Source of the DNA: Chrysopilus asiliformis
Lineage: Eukaryota > Arthropoda > Insecta > Diptera > Rhagionidae
Reading direction: 5' to 3'
Length of the DNA: 64,000 nt
NCBI GenBank assembly: GCA_964034945.1
Contig: OZ035961.1
Span: 24,562,161-24,626,160 of the forward strand
Shown: piece after piece, positions 11,061 to 22,356 of the stretch
Numbering within the stretch: the stretch's first letter is position 1
Layout of the letters: every line of letters starts with the position of its first letter
Translations under genes and position numbers: made by a program
Notes under the pieces: generated by a model
What the model was told of the DNA's origin: nothing
Database searches by the model: none
Seen by the model: the letters and a program-made list of their open reading frames with translations, nothing else

Positions 11061-11635
11061 CACTCTCGAAAAAATCCGGGGACGAATTAACTCCGCCTGA
11101 AAACATAGCTAAAAGTTTAACACCGTAGCGCGGAGTTATTTTTACATTTGTATTTTACGGAGCTAAATATTCAATTTAACACCGTTTTGACCTAAATTTT
11201 AAATGAACTCCGAAAAGGAGTCAAAAATTCACTACAACTCCTTTTAGGAGTTATTTAATTGTAAAGGGTGTTCACGTTTAGAAGAGGCTTGCCAATTGGC
11301 TTCAACAGCCTATTGGGAAGGCAAATGGTTTACAATTCGAGAGGTCCCGTGTTCGAGTCCCGGCAGAGACATGTAAGAAAAGTTTTGAACAAGTAATATT
11401 AACTTTGGAAACACGAAAAAAAACTCAAAACATCTCAAATGCTTGCAAAAAAAAGAGAATTTGTGAGGTTTTTTTTCTTGGTAATAAATTGGTTTAACAC
11501 CGAAAAATTGTTAAAAATTAACACCCATAAGGAATTGTTGTGAACTCCTAGCCCGGTGCTCGATTTTCTCCAATAGGTGATGGACTCCCTCAAACTCCCT
11601 TTCGGTGCGTAATCGACTCCATTTTTTCGAGAGTG
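11061..11635. mobile_element. CAC-ended, TA-flanked element B (575 bp), CACTA/EnSpm-like
   Basis: Left end CACTCTCGAAAAAAT, right end ATTTTTTCGAGAGTG, flanked by TA (11059-11060 and 11636-11637). The interior repeats GGAGTTAAAT / AACTCC phrases in both orientations. It has the same architecture as elements A (8582-9810), C (30773-32649) and D (26631-28021) but a different sequence. No coding capacity. A tRNA-like sequence occupies the middle (11279-11380). Confidence 0.7.
11279..11380 (+). mobile_element. tRNA-like / SINE head inside element B
   Basis: A strong box B, GTTCGAGTCCCGG, at about 11351 is preceded about 60 bp upstream by a weak box A-like TTGCCAATTGGCTTC. The GGTCCCGTGTTCGAGTCCCG context folds as a T arm. 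No acceptor stem closes, so a working tRNA is unlikely. It is not the same sequence as the SINE in element A. Confidence 0.5.
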
Positions 11636-11637
11636 TA

Positions 11638-12390
11638 ATACTATTTGGAAAACCTCCTTGTTTTTGCAGCTTGCACTGAAATTAGAAAGCCTTTCTTCTT
11701 GTTTCAGTGACTGAAAGCAAGTTACTCACACATAAGCAAGGGGCTCACACTACGCTAAACCCGGTGTATTTATAGTACGTGCTTTCAGTCCACTTGACCA
11801 ATGTCAATACCGCTTAAGCCTGATCTAAACAAAGAGCAGCAGAACTTTTTACGTTTGTCCATCACCATCGCTTCGTCATCATCATCACCAGAATCCATCC
11901 ATTGGCCATATGAGATAATGAGATTTTTGTGGCTTATGTTGATGTTCCGTATACTCCTATTAGCATAAGACACTGCAAAACAAATCGCAGCAAAGTTTTC
12001 TTAATTTCCAACAGTTCACCCCAAAACAGGTACGAAACTACAAGGAAAGTTGTTTGGAGGATCTGTTAACCGGAAAGAAAATTACCTTGCAAATACTTTT
12101 GAGTGAAATTCTGCTCGCATTTAACTTTAGAGAATGTTCAAGATTGACGTGATATTTATTTTATTTTATTTTTTCGTTGATAGAGTGCGATTTAATGGAT
12201 TCAGGTAAAAGCGAATTAGACGACATGATGATTGCTGTAAATTGTGTATCCAACTTGTTGAAGTGAAAACTTCTTTAGCGGCGTTGTGAGTGATTTCAAA
12301 CTCGATGAAACGACAGTAAAAAGAGATAGGATATTTTAGCCTACGAGAAAAAGAGATAGAATACAGATGGGTGCCAGTCAATTTATCGTA
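11638..12390. other. No gene recognised
   Basis: No coding evidence. The 62-codon minus-strand frame at 11785-11973 has no domain. Confidence 0.4.
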
Positions 12391-12487
12391 AACAAGATTG
12401 ATGGGAAGGGGAAGAGGGCGGGTTACGGGAAGGGAAAGGGGAGAAGGGAGAAGTGATAGGAGGGAGGAAGCGGAGAGAGGAGGCGAT
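12391..12487 (+). repeat. Polypurine tract of about 95 bp
   Basis: Nearly all G and A on the plus strand (GGGAAGGGGAAGAGG, GGGAAGGGAAAGGGGAGAAG, GGAGGGAGGAAGCGGAGAGA). It contains several GGG runs with short spacers. On the minus strand it produces a spurious 141-codon frame rich in L, P and S. Confidence 0.8.
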
Positions 12488-12523
12488 AAATTATGTTTCG
12501 TCATAAATTGCAATATATACATA

Positions 12524-13290
12524 TCTACTCGTATATAAATAAAAATGGATGTTTTATTGTTTGTCTGTCTGCCTGAGATTACAAAACTCAAAAACTACTG
12601 GACCGATTTTTATGCGGTTTTTTGCAAAATAATCTGTGTTGCCAGGAGCAGGTTTTTAGCTATGTAGATTTTCAAAATTCGAAACGGAAGGTCCTGTAAG
12701 GATAATGAAAATATCCTTTTTCCCATTTTTCCCCGGAAAAATTTGCATTTTAGGGTTTTTGGGGTCACTGATCACGAATCCGGTATTAGATTTTCAAAAT
12801 TCGAAACGGAAGGTCCTGTAAGGATAAGGAAAATATCCTTTTTCCCATTTTGCCCCGGAAAAAATTGCATTTTAGGGTTTTTGGGGTCGCTGATCACGAA
12901 TCCGATATTAGATTTTCAAAATTCGAAACGGAAGGTCCTGTAAGGATAATGAAAATATCCTTTTTCCCATTTTTCCCTGGAAAAATAGGCACTATGGGGT
13001 TTTTGGGGTCGCTGATCACGAATCCAGTATTAGATTTTCAAAATTCGAAACGGAAGGTCCTGTAAGGATAATGAAAATATCCTTTTTCCCATTTTTCCCT
13101 GGAAAAATAGGCACTATGGGGTTTTTGGGGTCGCTGATCACGAATCCAGTATTAGATTTTCAAAATTCGAAACGGAAGGTCCTGTAAGGATAATGAAAAT
13201 ATCCTTTTTCCCATTTTCCCCGGAAAAATTTGCATTTTAGGGTTTTTGGGGTCGCTGATCACGAATCCGGTATTAGATTTTCAATGAAAA
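12524..13290 (+). repeat. 122-bp tandem array (5 units) behind a Helitron-like head
   Basis: Five units of exactly 122 bp start at 12681, 12803, 12925, 13047 and 13169 (phase marked by GAAACGGAAGGTCCTG). Each contains TGTAAGGATAATG, ATATCCTTTTTCCC and GGGTTTTTGGGGTC.CTGATC. The array is preceded by A|TCTACTCGTATATAAATAAA and TTTGTCTGTCTGCC at 12523-12575, which resembles the 5' ends of the Helitrons at 52441 and 47565. Related arrays are at 33581-34068 (plus) and 28430-28700 (minus), with a remnant near 43080-43200. Confidence 0.85.
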
Positions 13291-14240
13291 TATAATATGA
13301 CTTTTGAACTTGGTACCAATATTATAATAAATAAACGCTATAACTATCCCACACCTGATACCGCATTCGTCTCATTCTCTCGCTGTTTAGTTTTCCTAAG
13401 GTTTCACTTCTACCGCGTGTGCACTGCACACACATGTTTTTTTTTTTTTTTCTGTTTGAATTTTCTTGTCCGTATTTTATTATCTTTTGAAATAGAGAAA
13501 ACCCACTTTTCCACCCATGCTTAGTCACATCAGATGTCTCGATAGTTTTAAGTGCTTGGCATCATTATTTCACTTTTCATACAACATTTTAAATTGCCAA
13601 GAATATTTACTATAATCGATTTCAAACAAAAAAGCAGAAGTAAAAACCTCACGACTCGGTGTTCATTATTTTACGGGCAATTGATCAAACAATTATTTCT
13701 GAAATGCGAATAAAATGGAGTACACTTTGAGTTGATATTAGTTTTTTTTTTCTAGACGTCGTGTTTACTGTTTTAGATCATCTGAACTATATTTGCTTTT
13801 GGAGTCTCAGACAAGAATCATGAGTTTTCTACCTTTTTATTCTTTGATATTTTTGATGCTTTATCAATTTTGTGCAATTTAGAAGCAATTTTAGTAGAGC
13901 GTTTCATCGAAATTTTAAATTTCTCGGTCCACAATCGTGACCTAATTTAATCTAATTTCAACCAAATAAAATAATAGTAACTATGAAAAGTATGTTTTAT
14001 TCTAATTTTTTGTATTAGCAGTGTTAAATCCAAAAGTAGCTATACTAGGTGGGAGAATTTCCAGCAGAAATTCCCTTCAAAGAAACATAAGCTGTGTTCT
14101 TGCATCGGTCCCAGAATAACTGAGTCAGACCCGGAATGGCCGAGACAGTTCTGGAATGACCGGGACAGTTCCGGATCTAGGCATGTATTGATTTTTTTAT
14201 ATCAACAGCGTGAAATTTCAATTAATTTTCGCTTGGGACT
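13291..14240. other. No gene recognised
   Basis: AT-rich, with no open frame of note and no repeat matched elsewhere. A short stretch near 14110-14180 repeats CCGGAATGGCCGAGACAGTT with changes. Confidence 0.4.
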
Positions 14241-14241
14241 A

Positions 14242-14695
14242 CAGTAATGTCCGGATAACTCCTTCTCGGATAACTGCACAACCCTTTTAAGTGCAACAGT
14301 AATTCGAACCCCGTGCATATTTTTAAAAATTGTATACAATATTTATCGCTTACCGGCAACCCGCTTAAGAGCAAAACCCTCGAAAAATAGTCTTCAATTA
14401 AGTGTCTCAGTCATATATTTTCCCTCGGATAAGTACACTAGTGCTTTTTCCCTTTTCATTTTTAATACCTTCTTTTGTTATATTTTCTTGATCGTGTGTA
14501 TGTATCTTTATATTCCATTGGAAAGTGTAGAAACCAGTGCAATTAAGTTGTGATCTCACAATCCTACAAAGTAAATGCACAATTTCGTGCATTAAAAAGG
14601 GTCCCGCATAAGTGCACAATTTCGTGCATTAAAAAGGGTCCCGCATAAGTGCACAATTTTTGCTCTTATAAGAATATCGGATAAGCGTAAACCCT
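14242..14695. mobile_element. Candidate pogo/Tigger-like remnant with 37-bp tandem repeat
   Basis: The left edge reads TA|CAGTAATGTCCGGATAACTC, like the start of pogo/Tigger elements. Further inside, CGGATAACTGCAC, CTCGGATAAGTAC and CGGATAAGCG echo it. At 14570-14660 a 37-bp unit containing GTGCATTAAAAAGGGTCCCG is repeated about 2.5 times. No matching right terminus was found, so the right boundary is approximate. No transposase. Confidence 0.45.
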
Positions 14696-15078
14696 TGAAA
14701 CTGCAAACAAATCCAAAATCTTTCCAATGTCTGGGGATTACTATTCGGCGACTACTGAATGTAGCTCTTGAACTAAATCATTGCGCCGAATTCTGTTTCA
14801 AAATTTTCACCCAGGGCGCATTTTTATTAATACAGTGTGACCTCGGTAAAGTAATTCAATCAGACCGCTATTTCCCATTTTTTTTTTTATTTGAATTTTT
14901 TGCGATTTATTCGAAAACGGCTTATCAAAAAAGTTTTATGGAAAGAAGTGTTTGAAACACGATTTTGGATAGCTCTTCCATGTATTATATTCGAATCGAG
15001 GGCACTAATAAAACCACGAGCTATCTTGGAGAAAACAGAATGAAGACAGGACGGGAAACGAAAAAGAAAAACTCTGTA

Positions 15079-15485
15079 CCCCAGAGGTTAACTGTCGTAA
15101 CTGACAAAACCGCGATTTTGGGGTTATTGTTGAAACTACATTGTGGGGACGTATATTTTTAATTGGCAAAGTATCGTATCTATACAGTAATGATTATAAT
15201 GTCTAATTTGACTATATGGTGAAGCAAACTCGTTACAGTTAAAGGTTGCAACTGCTCCGGATGAAGCAAAATGGTTAGAGATAAAAGGTTGTAACTGCTC
15301 CCCCACTCATTACAAATTTATATATCAACTAATATTTTGTTTAAACAATGTCCTAAAATAAAATAAACTACAAAAGTTTCAAATAATTACCGAAAATCAT
15401 ACACAATAAAAATTGCAATTCCGAACTAAAAATGGCTCTCCTGTAAAATTTGCAAAATGTCAGTTACGACAGTTTACCTCTGGGG
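15079..15485. mobile_element. TA-flanked MITE with CCCCAGAGGT ends (407 bp)
   Basis: Left end CCCCAGAGGTTAACTGTCGT; right end mirrors it, ending ACGACAGTTTACCTCTGGGG. TA flanks lie at 15077-15078 and 15486-15487. The inverted match is about 30 bp. The interior repeats GGTTGTAACTGCTCC / GGTTGCAACTGCTCC. No coding capacity. A GTAC flank is an equally good reading of the duplication. Confidence 0.7.
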
Positions 15486-15487
15486 TA

Positions 15488-16000
15488 CAGAACTATGGTT
15501 TGAATATCTTGACCTCTAGGATTTCAAGATTTTTTTTATTTTGATAAAGAGCGATGCACGAAAATGACCCTTGATTAACTTTTGGGTTTCACATTCGTTG
15601 TATTTGCGTTGGAAAGGTAATTTGCTATAGTTTATTGGACACGAGCGTTTTTTTTTTGGCGGGGAAGTGCAGGGGGGTGGAAGCTGCCATCTTAGACCCA
15701 ATGGAAAAATCTTTTTTTTTGTAGTTTCGACCAGAGCTTAGGTGAAGACTTTTTAATGCCGAAGCACATTTCAGGATGGTGGTGGTTGATGATTGGGTCG
15801 AAGGTGCCATCCCTCAGCAATTCTCCGTCAAAAAAGAGCTCGTATCCATGAAACTAGAGAAAATACCCTTTTCAATGCAGGTACAACGAATAAGAAACCC
15901 CAACTGGTTCAAAAGTTAGTCTGGGGGCATAAAAAACGTCGAATCCTGCATGATCCTTTCGGGCTATAAGTCATATTGGAATATTTTTGCTTCTATCGAA
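15488..16000. other. No gene recognised
   Basis: Short frames at 15516-15810 on the minus strand are low-complexity. No other feature noticed. Confidence 0.4.
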
Positions 16001-16002
16001 AC

Positions 16003-16398
16003 TAATTATGCTACATTTACACGAATGACAAATTTGTCATTTTTTTCTTGTCATTATGTTAATTCCCGTGTAAATGGCATAATTTTTGTAATTTTTTCTG
16101 TCAGAAAATGTCAATCTCTCATAAAAGAATGAACTTGTCCATTCTTTTATGCTAGATTGTCATTCGTGCAAACGCAATATTAGTTATGACAACTTTAGTA
16201 TTCAACTTTTGTCATAACTAATATTGCGTTTGCACGAATGACAATCTGGCATAAAAGAATGGACAAGTTCATTCTTTTATGAGAGATTGACATTTTCTGA
16301 CAGAAAAAATTACAAAAATTATGCCATATACACGGGAATTAACATAATGACAAGAAAAAAATGACAAATTTGTCATTCGTGTAAATGTAGCATTAGTT
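16003..16398. repeat. Long near-perfect hairpin, arms about 190 bp, 20-bp loop
   Basis: Positions 16011-16190 pair with 16211-16390 without any indel, centred at 16200.5, with only a few mismatches. Outer pairing continues to about 16003/16398 with a small gap. Distal phrase CTACATTTACACGAATGACA; proximal phrase TAGTTATGAC. The spacer is AACTTTAGTATTCAACTTTT. The arms carry the internal repeat AATGACAA / TTGTCATT. A foldback-type element or recent inverted duplication; it would fold into a perfect stem if transcribed. No target duplication identified. Confidence 0.9.
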
Positions 16399-16399
16399 T

Positions 16400-18474
16400 T
16401 ACTTTAAAACCTCTTATTAAAAGTAACATCAACCCGTCAACGAAGAGTCTAAAAGCTAGTTAATCAATTATTTTAAAATAAGGTATGTTGATAGGAATTC
16501 GGATAACAATCTCCTTTATTCGCTGGAATCTACCTTTAATTGCTGGAAATCCCAGACCAATTATGCGTTAACGACAAAAATATTCAATATAGATATTATA
16601 ATTGTTTGAAGTTGTACTCCCATGATTCACACGTTCCCTAGACCACTTTTGTAATCCAACCATTTTTGGCATTCCTCGACAATATACTTGTCCAATTCTA
16701 ATGCTTCATAATTAGTGACAATCAATTCACCTGGAACCCCCACAATTAGGAAGGCTGGCTTCCCATTCTAATAATCGGAATTCCACATAAGAAAGAACAA
16801 AGTCAGCTTGAACCAAATATTTTTACAAAAATCATTAGAATGATCAAATTAATTCATTGTTTTTGTGTAATTTACATGTGAAATTAAATTAAAGGCGAAT
16901 TGAAGCGGGCTCGCCGTGACAAAAATGGGAAGAAAGAGCAATCGTCAGCCAGAATCAAATTGGAATTCGTGTGGCAGAAATCAGAAGGTAGGTAGGTGAG
17001 ACAACCTCCTACTTGGATGCCAATATTATATGGCCAGGTAGAGACAATATTCCCTTCTCGCACCCGCCACCCTCTAGAGAGGCTACAGAGCTAAATGGAC
17101 TGTGACTTGGTGAGTTGGGGCTATTTGGAGCTTCAGTAAAAAAAAATAACCCAGAAATGTTCTTTTTGAAACGCGTAACGCTCGAGTCGGACAACGTAAG
17201 CGAATTTCTTGGTTGCTTGTGTTTTAAGCAGCTGATGAAACCTTTTAAGATAATTAAATCTTAATTAAATCGTGTTCTGTTTTCTGCCTTGAATTGCATT
17301 TTACCACTTAAATTGTGTCAAAAAATTACATAAAATTGGAAGAAATTAAACATAACTGAGCGGACACTTCTTCCCATAAGATTCAAAAGCAGAGCATAAT
17401 TGTAGGGAAAGGGCGGATTTCTGGCACTTCGTTTTACCTGTTGATTATGTCGCAATTCTGCTCCGCAAAACTGGATCCTTCAGTCAGTAGCAGTTAATCC
17501 TTGAGGCTTTTGTGTTCTTCGGTCCCAGCACTGGAAACTCTTGTGTGTTGAAACCAAATTTACACTCGAATTAATCACTGCACTGGAATTATTTCACATT
17601 TCACTGAAACAAATCATATGCGAAAAGGGCGGCAAATCCCACAAGGATTGTTTTTATGTGAATTTATGTGCATGCAAACGACAAGAACCAACCGCCTTCG
17701 ACCGCTATTCAACTCGCAATGAACTGGAAGGACAGATTTTTCCAAGTTTTTCCCATGAAGAAACGTCAAATGTGCTTCTTCTTAGCGAAAAACGGTTTCT
17801 CGGTCATAATAGCAGAGATTCAGTTTGAATTTTTAACTTCATATTTTCAAATTGCATTTTAAAGGACTTTCGAGTAACAGAGAATACTAGTATTGTTTGA
17901 TTACAATAGAATATGCATTTTCCATTCAGAAATCCTTTTTTCCTTCCGCAATATCCAAATTACAAGCAATTTAAATGTAAGGGCCTCACCGCAATAACCA
18001 CGTGTCGTTTAACAGTTGCGAGTTGAGGAAACCAACAGTGAAACCGTACTAATTCTGACACATTATTTTGTTTTACTTGTTTGGTTCAAATCTTGTAACT
18101 TGAATTTGACCCACTTTCACATATTCAATTGACTTGAAATCTTGTACATCAAGTTCATCTTAGTAAACGTATTTCAAAAAACAAAAAAAAAATAGAAATT
18201 GAAGTTTGCCCAAATATTGACAGCTTTTCGAAAAGATGTTTATTTTTTTTCGTTATTTTATAAAACGGTATATGGAGACAAAAAAATCTTCAACTTTACA
18301 ATCTTAAATATCTGAAACAAATGATAAGAAAATCTTCCATGGAGCACTTGTAGCTCAGTTAATTTACTACAAGTTTGGTGCAGTTTTTTCACTCTAAAAT
18401 TTACCAGATATTTGCGAAAATTTAGTTTTTAGTCGATTTTATAGACTATAGAGCTAAACAGAATTCGAGCGTCA
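16400..18474. other. No gene recognised; dispersed-repeat remnant at 18086-18170
   Basis: Open frames around 17541-17862 overlap each other and show no domain. The stretch 18086-18170 (CAAATCTTGTAACTTGAATT, then ATTGACTTGAAATCTTG) is an old relative of the lead-in of the 122-bp repeat element at 33460-33540. Confidence 0.45.
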
Positions 18475-18580
18475 ATCCGAACCGCGTTTTTTTTTTGGTC
18501 AACAAATTGTCAATTGCCGTGGCAATTGCCGTGGCACTTGTCTTGCCGTGGCAATTGCCGTGGAGAAATGCGGTTCGGAT
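18475..18580. repeat. Small inverted-repeat unit with 12-bp repeats CAATTGCCGTGG
   Basis: ATCCGAACCGC at 18475 and GCGGTTCGGAT at 18570 form an 11-bp inverted pair. Between them lie four GCCGTGG-containing repeats, of which three read CAATTGCCGTGG. Probably a miniature element or simple tandem expansion. Confidence 0.6.
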
Positions 18581-18639
18581 CTTCGGTTCAAAAGCTTTCG
18601 GTTCAAAATTGAACTAAGCTTTCGGCTAGCTTTTTAGTT

Positions 18640-19180
18640 CTGTCAGATCTGTCAAAACAATGTCAAAACAAGAGGCTTCCGTAATTTCATTTCTTTCTTT
18701 TCTTGCCGTTGGAGGTGGTCGAGATTGGCTCCGGTCCATCTTGGAGTGTTCTTAGAGTGCAGTTTGTGTGTTCCAGGGGGGCTCGTCTGTACAAGACTGT
18801 ACAAGCCAGTTTAGGCAGAAATTGCCATTCTCCGAGGAGGAACTGAAGGAGAAATATGAAAACAAGTTTACTCGGGAACTTTTTGTTTGGACTTTTTGGT
18901 CTAAAATGTCATGAAAAATCAATTATTGTGGTGATTCATCGTTTCCATTTATTCCCAACATTGTGAAATTCCATTGTGGATAACGATCGTAATCGTAACG
19001 ATCAGAAATTGTGTGTTGTTGTTAGTGTTTTATACCAATACTTTCCTTGGCACTAGACAAAACGCAAATAAAAGCTCTATACCGTTGCCACCAGTGAATC
19101 CAACATGTGCCAAGTTCAAAAAGCACTTCATATACAACCAACGGACCGGAAGGCGCCTTCTATGGGGGTAAATCCGAATG
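18640..19180 (+). other. Possible exon-like fragments, function unknown
   Basis: A stretch near 18815-18905 can be read as FSEEELKEKYENKFTRELFV, which has protein-like composition in a region less AT-rich than its surroundings. A second piece near 19100-19165 reads NPTCAKFKKHFIYNQRTGRR. Splice signals linking them were not established and no family was recognised. They could be pieces of a decayed gene or retroposon. Low confidence. Confidence 0.2.
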
Positions 19181-19199
19181 AAAATACGAAAATGTGGAA

Positions 19200-20655
19200 A
19201 AACATTCTCCATCAAAAGAAAGACGTACAAGTGTTAAGGACAGGGGGTTGCAATAATGTTTCCCTCTCTTCGCTTTCCGATTTTCGCCAGCACTTTATTT
19301 GCATATTGACAAAAACCGGTGAATTCGATGTCAACATAAATCTGGAAATACAATGTATTCGACTTTTTAGAAGGCGAAGGTGGATTTTTAGAGAGTTGGG
19401 GTTTATTGGTCAATAATTTTAATAATAATATTTGCTTCTCTCGCAATCAGTTTATTTATTCGCTTGCACCGGATTTCTCAAGGGGAACAACAGAAATATA
19501 GCAGTTGTTCTGACGAGGTCAATTAGACTTTAGCCCAAAATTTTACTGGCGCGTCCTAAAGAATTTTTCTCTTACATTGTTTAACTTGAATTAATTTGAA
19601 AATATTACATCTTTCACCGTCAAAAATTCAGTACTAACGGCCAATTTATTCACTAGGAGTTAAAAACCCTAACTTTCCAAATATTGGAAGTCTGTAGTCA
19701 AGCCTATATGCAAAAAACAAAATTTTCCAGTTAAAATTTATCTGAAAAAGCTTGACTACAAAAATGTTAAAAGTGCCGTTATTTTGGAAACTGTGGTATT
19801 TTGGAGGCAATTATTTTGGAAACTGTTTGGTTTGGTAAAAAACTGTGTTTCGAATGAGTTTTTTCATAATCTTTCCATACATCAAAATTCGATTTTAAAA
19901 ACTTTAGGGAAATTTCTTTTGCAATATTTTATCAGAAGTTGGGTTGTTTCTAATCCTATGTCAACCGCTTTCAGGTTTGAATCTTAGTGGCTGTCCATAA
20001 CATACGTCACACTTTTAGGGGAAAGGGGCGGTAATCTAATAGCGGTACTAAACTTCCATAAAAAATCTCGGATAATTAACGAGGGGCGGGAGGAGTGTTC
20101 AAAAAGTCTAAAGTTAGCGTGACGTGTTTTACGGGCAACTTTTTTGTTATATTTTTTGAAACCTCACACTAAAATAATCCTTAAATTTCATTTCCCAACC
20201 ACAACACATTGTACTTTAGGCATAAATCTCCCGGTATCAATTATCATCACCAATTGGCCACCGTTTTTCATATCGAAAAACATCGACAGGCAAAAATAAA
20301 GACGTAAACATCCTTGGAGGGTTCGATTTTCAACTCAAACCCCAAATTGCGGTTGATAGACTTCGAATGGGATCGGTATTAATATGTCATATCACTGTTA
20401 TACACCATGTAGTCTTCAAGCATGGGGTTTTTCTATTCTCTTCTATTTGTTAAGGGCAAAATAATTTCGGAACCCAAATTTTTAAAAGGTTTTCTAATTA
20501 TGTATTCGATGCGATATTTTTGATAAGATTTTCTCTTACTTTTGCGTAAAGTAGATATTTTTTTTTAAATACATACAAATGTGACTTTTTTAAAACTGGA
20601 AATTATTTTAAAACGCGAAGTGCTGTGTTCTTTTTTACACTTCATTACATCATTG
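19200..20655. other. No feature recognised
   Basis: AT-rich, only short overlapping frames on both strands, and no repeats matched elsewhere in the window. Confidence 0.4.
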
Positions 20656-20660
20656 TTCTT

Positions 20661-20806
20661 AAGCCCAATCAAAGCTAACGATTGCGATTACGATTGAAGC
20701 TTCTCGACCAATGAGATCAAAGCTTTCAATTATAAGGACATGAAAGCTTTGATCTCATTGGTCGAGGAAGCTCAATCGTAATCGAAATCGTTAGTCTAAG
20801 TTGGAC
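20661..20806. mobile_element. AGCCCAATT MITE, copy 2
   Basis: Left end AGCCCAATCAAAGCTAACGA, right end TCGTTAGTCTAAGTTGGACT, each flanked by TTA. The near-perfect inverted arms contain TCGACCAATGAGATCAAAGC. The 3-bp TTA duplication and MITE structure fit a PIF/Harbinger-type family. Related copies lie at 6994-7165 and 58984-59330. Confidence 0.75.
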
Positions 20807-20885
20807 TTTATAGCAAACTTTTTTTTTTCATTATTTTTGTTTAAATTGTACAAAGAAAAACCACAACAATTTTATTTTAATTATT

Positions 20886-21060
20886 TTAATCATACTCCTT
20901 GGATGTAACATCGCCCCGTGCATAAACATAGCCCAAAGACAAAGACAGATCGAAAAGAAAAAAAATTGCTTTCTTAGCAAGATTTTATAAAACAATATCG
21001 ATATTTTATTTTGAAATCTGAAAAACAACTGATATGGTATGATTTGGCTCAGTTAAAAAT
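20886..21060 (-). pseudogene. Internally deleted relic of the DUF1091 gene
   Basis: On the minus strand the segment ends in LGYVYARGDVTSKEYD then stop. This corresponds to the last residues of the intact gene at 22357-23068 (LGYIKIWADVTSEVYD). Only about 70 bp upstream, the sequence resembles the first exon and 5' flank of that gene: 20975-21060 matches 23059-23150, including the initiator TCAGTTG. The conserved middle, with the cysteines and introns, is gone. I infer a tandem duplicate that lost its centre by deletion and keeps only promoter, signal-peptide region and C-terminal tail. Confidence 0.7.
21026..21060 (-). promoter_or_regulatory. Fossil promoter of the DUF1091 relic
   Basis: TCAGTTG is retained at 21032-21026, at the same spacing from a decayed TATA position (ATTTTTAACT, 21060-21051) as in the intact gene's promoter at 23113-23152. 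Confidence 0.5.
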
Positions 21061-21966
21061 TAAAATATTTTTGAAAGATAAAACAACATTTAAAACTTCA
21101 TTAGCTTCCAAATATTTGTAGATTTTTAACTTAAATGTTTATTACAGCGTAAAATCCAGATCAAATTTTTACTTCATGATTTTTATAAGTGCAAAATAAT
21201 TGCGCAAAGGAAAAAAATAAATAAATCCAAGGTTTTTCTAATCACGACATAAAATTGAGCTCACATGATGTTCACTCCAAAACTACTTTTCTATGTGTTA
21301 GAACCATGAAATTTTACAGGGATGTTGAGTCTTGGAATGGGACGATCCTATTCATTTAGGTAAAAATTCGTTAACCGGAGGTGTCCAATATGGCGGCTTT
21401 TTAAAAATCGTATTTTGGTATTTTGCGATACTCTGAAAAAAATCAAGGGTTTTTCGGTGGTTCAATATATGAAATGAATTGAAGAGAATAACATTTTCCA
21501 ATTTTTTTTTGGAAAAAGTTATCCACTGTATTTTACAGTTATCACAATATTTTCATTAAAATGTTAAAGATCGATTTTTTGCGAATTTCTTGCAAGCTAA
21601 CGGTTTTTGAAAAAAAAAGAGTTGGAAAAAGAAATAAAGATATTTAATGTCTCTACAGTTCTGCATTTTACTGTAAATTGACACACGATATTTCATGTTT
21701 TGTAAAAAAATTGATGTTTTTTTTAAACTAATATTATAGTGTAAATTGCGCAAGGACGTATAATTTATAAAAGAAAGTCATGTGCTGTTCACATCAGTTT
21801 TTCACATATTTTTTCACATTTTTGTTTAACACGTTCGCTGTCAAATCGATTTTGCTGTATGTTACAGAAATTATGTTATAGATTTCAGTTACCGGAAATT
21901 TTTTTTATAGAATAAGTCTGTGGCAATCTGGCTCCAAGATGCTTGATTTATCCAAGAACACACCTT
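21061..21966. other. No gene recognised
   Basis: AT-rich. The phrase TTTAACACGTTCGCTGTCA at about 21829 resembles the left end of the TTAA-flanked element at 21971 and may be a solo end. Confidence 0.4.
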
Positions 21967-21970
21967 TTAA

Positions 21971-22133
21971 CACGTTGACTGCCACCATGGAAGCGAAATA
22001 AATAATAAGTTTTATACATTTTTGTGCATCCAATGCCTTAGCATGCAGTTTATAGTAGACTAAAGTGCCTCCCATTGTCTGACGAGCCCAGTCTAATGTT
22101 AGACTTCGTGCGCTTCACATGGCAGTCAACGTG
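21971..22133. mobile_element. TTAA-flanked MITE with CACGTTGACTGCCA ends (163 bp)
   Basis: Left end CACGTTGACTGCCACCATGG; right end mirrors CACGTTGACTGCCA, flanked by TTAA at 21967-21970 and 22134-22137. TTAA duplications are known for piggyBac and Kolobok families; the ends do not decide between them. It lies about 220 bp past the stop of the DUF1091 gene. No coding capacity. Confidence 0.75.
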
Positions 22134-22356
22134 TTAAAGAAATCATTAAATAGAAATAATTTATTCGCAGTGAAAATCAAATTAAAATAATAAAAATACA
22201 ACTTTCAAAATTTCCACAAAAGTTTATTGAAGAACAAATACTCAATAAAGTTTAATTTTTAAAAATATATAATTATTATTTTTATATTTAATTGAATATA
22301 GGGACCATACAACAAAAAAAAAATACAAAACCCAATTCATTTTGTTGGTGATATTA

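Noticed and set aside
11279..11380. A functional tRNA gene
   Set aside because: Good box B and T arm, but no matching acceptor stem and a weak box A.
12166..12591. 141-codon minus-strand open frame
   Set aside because: Its middle is the complement of the polypurine tract (runs of L, S and P), with no domain and no splice context.
12743..13065. Repeated frames encoding GVADHESDIRFSKFETEG-like units
   Set aside because: The apparent protein repeat is simply the 122-bp tandem array; the unit length is not a multiple of 3, so the frame is lost each unit.
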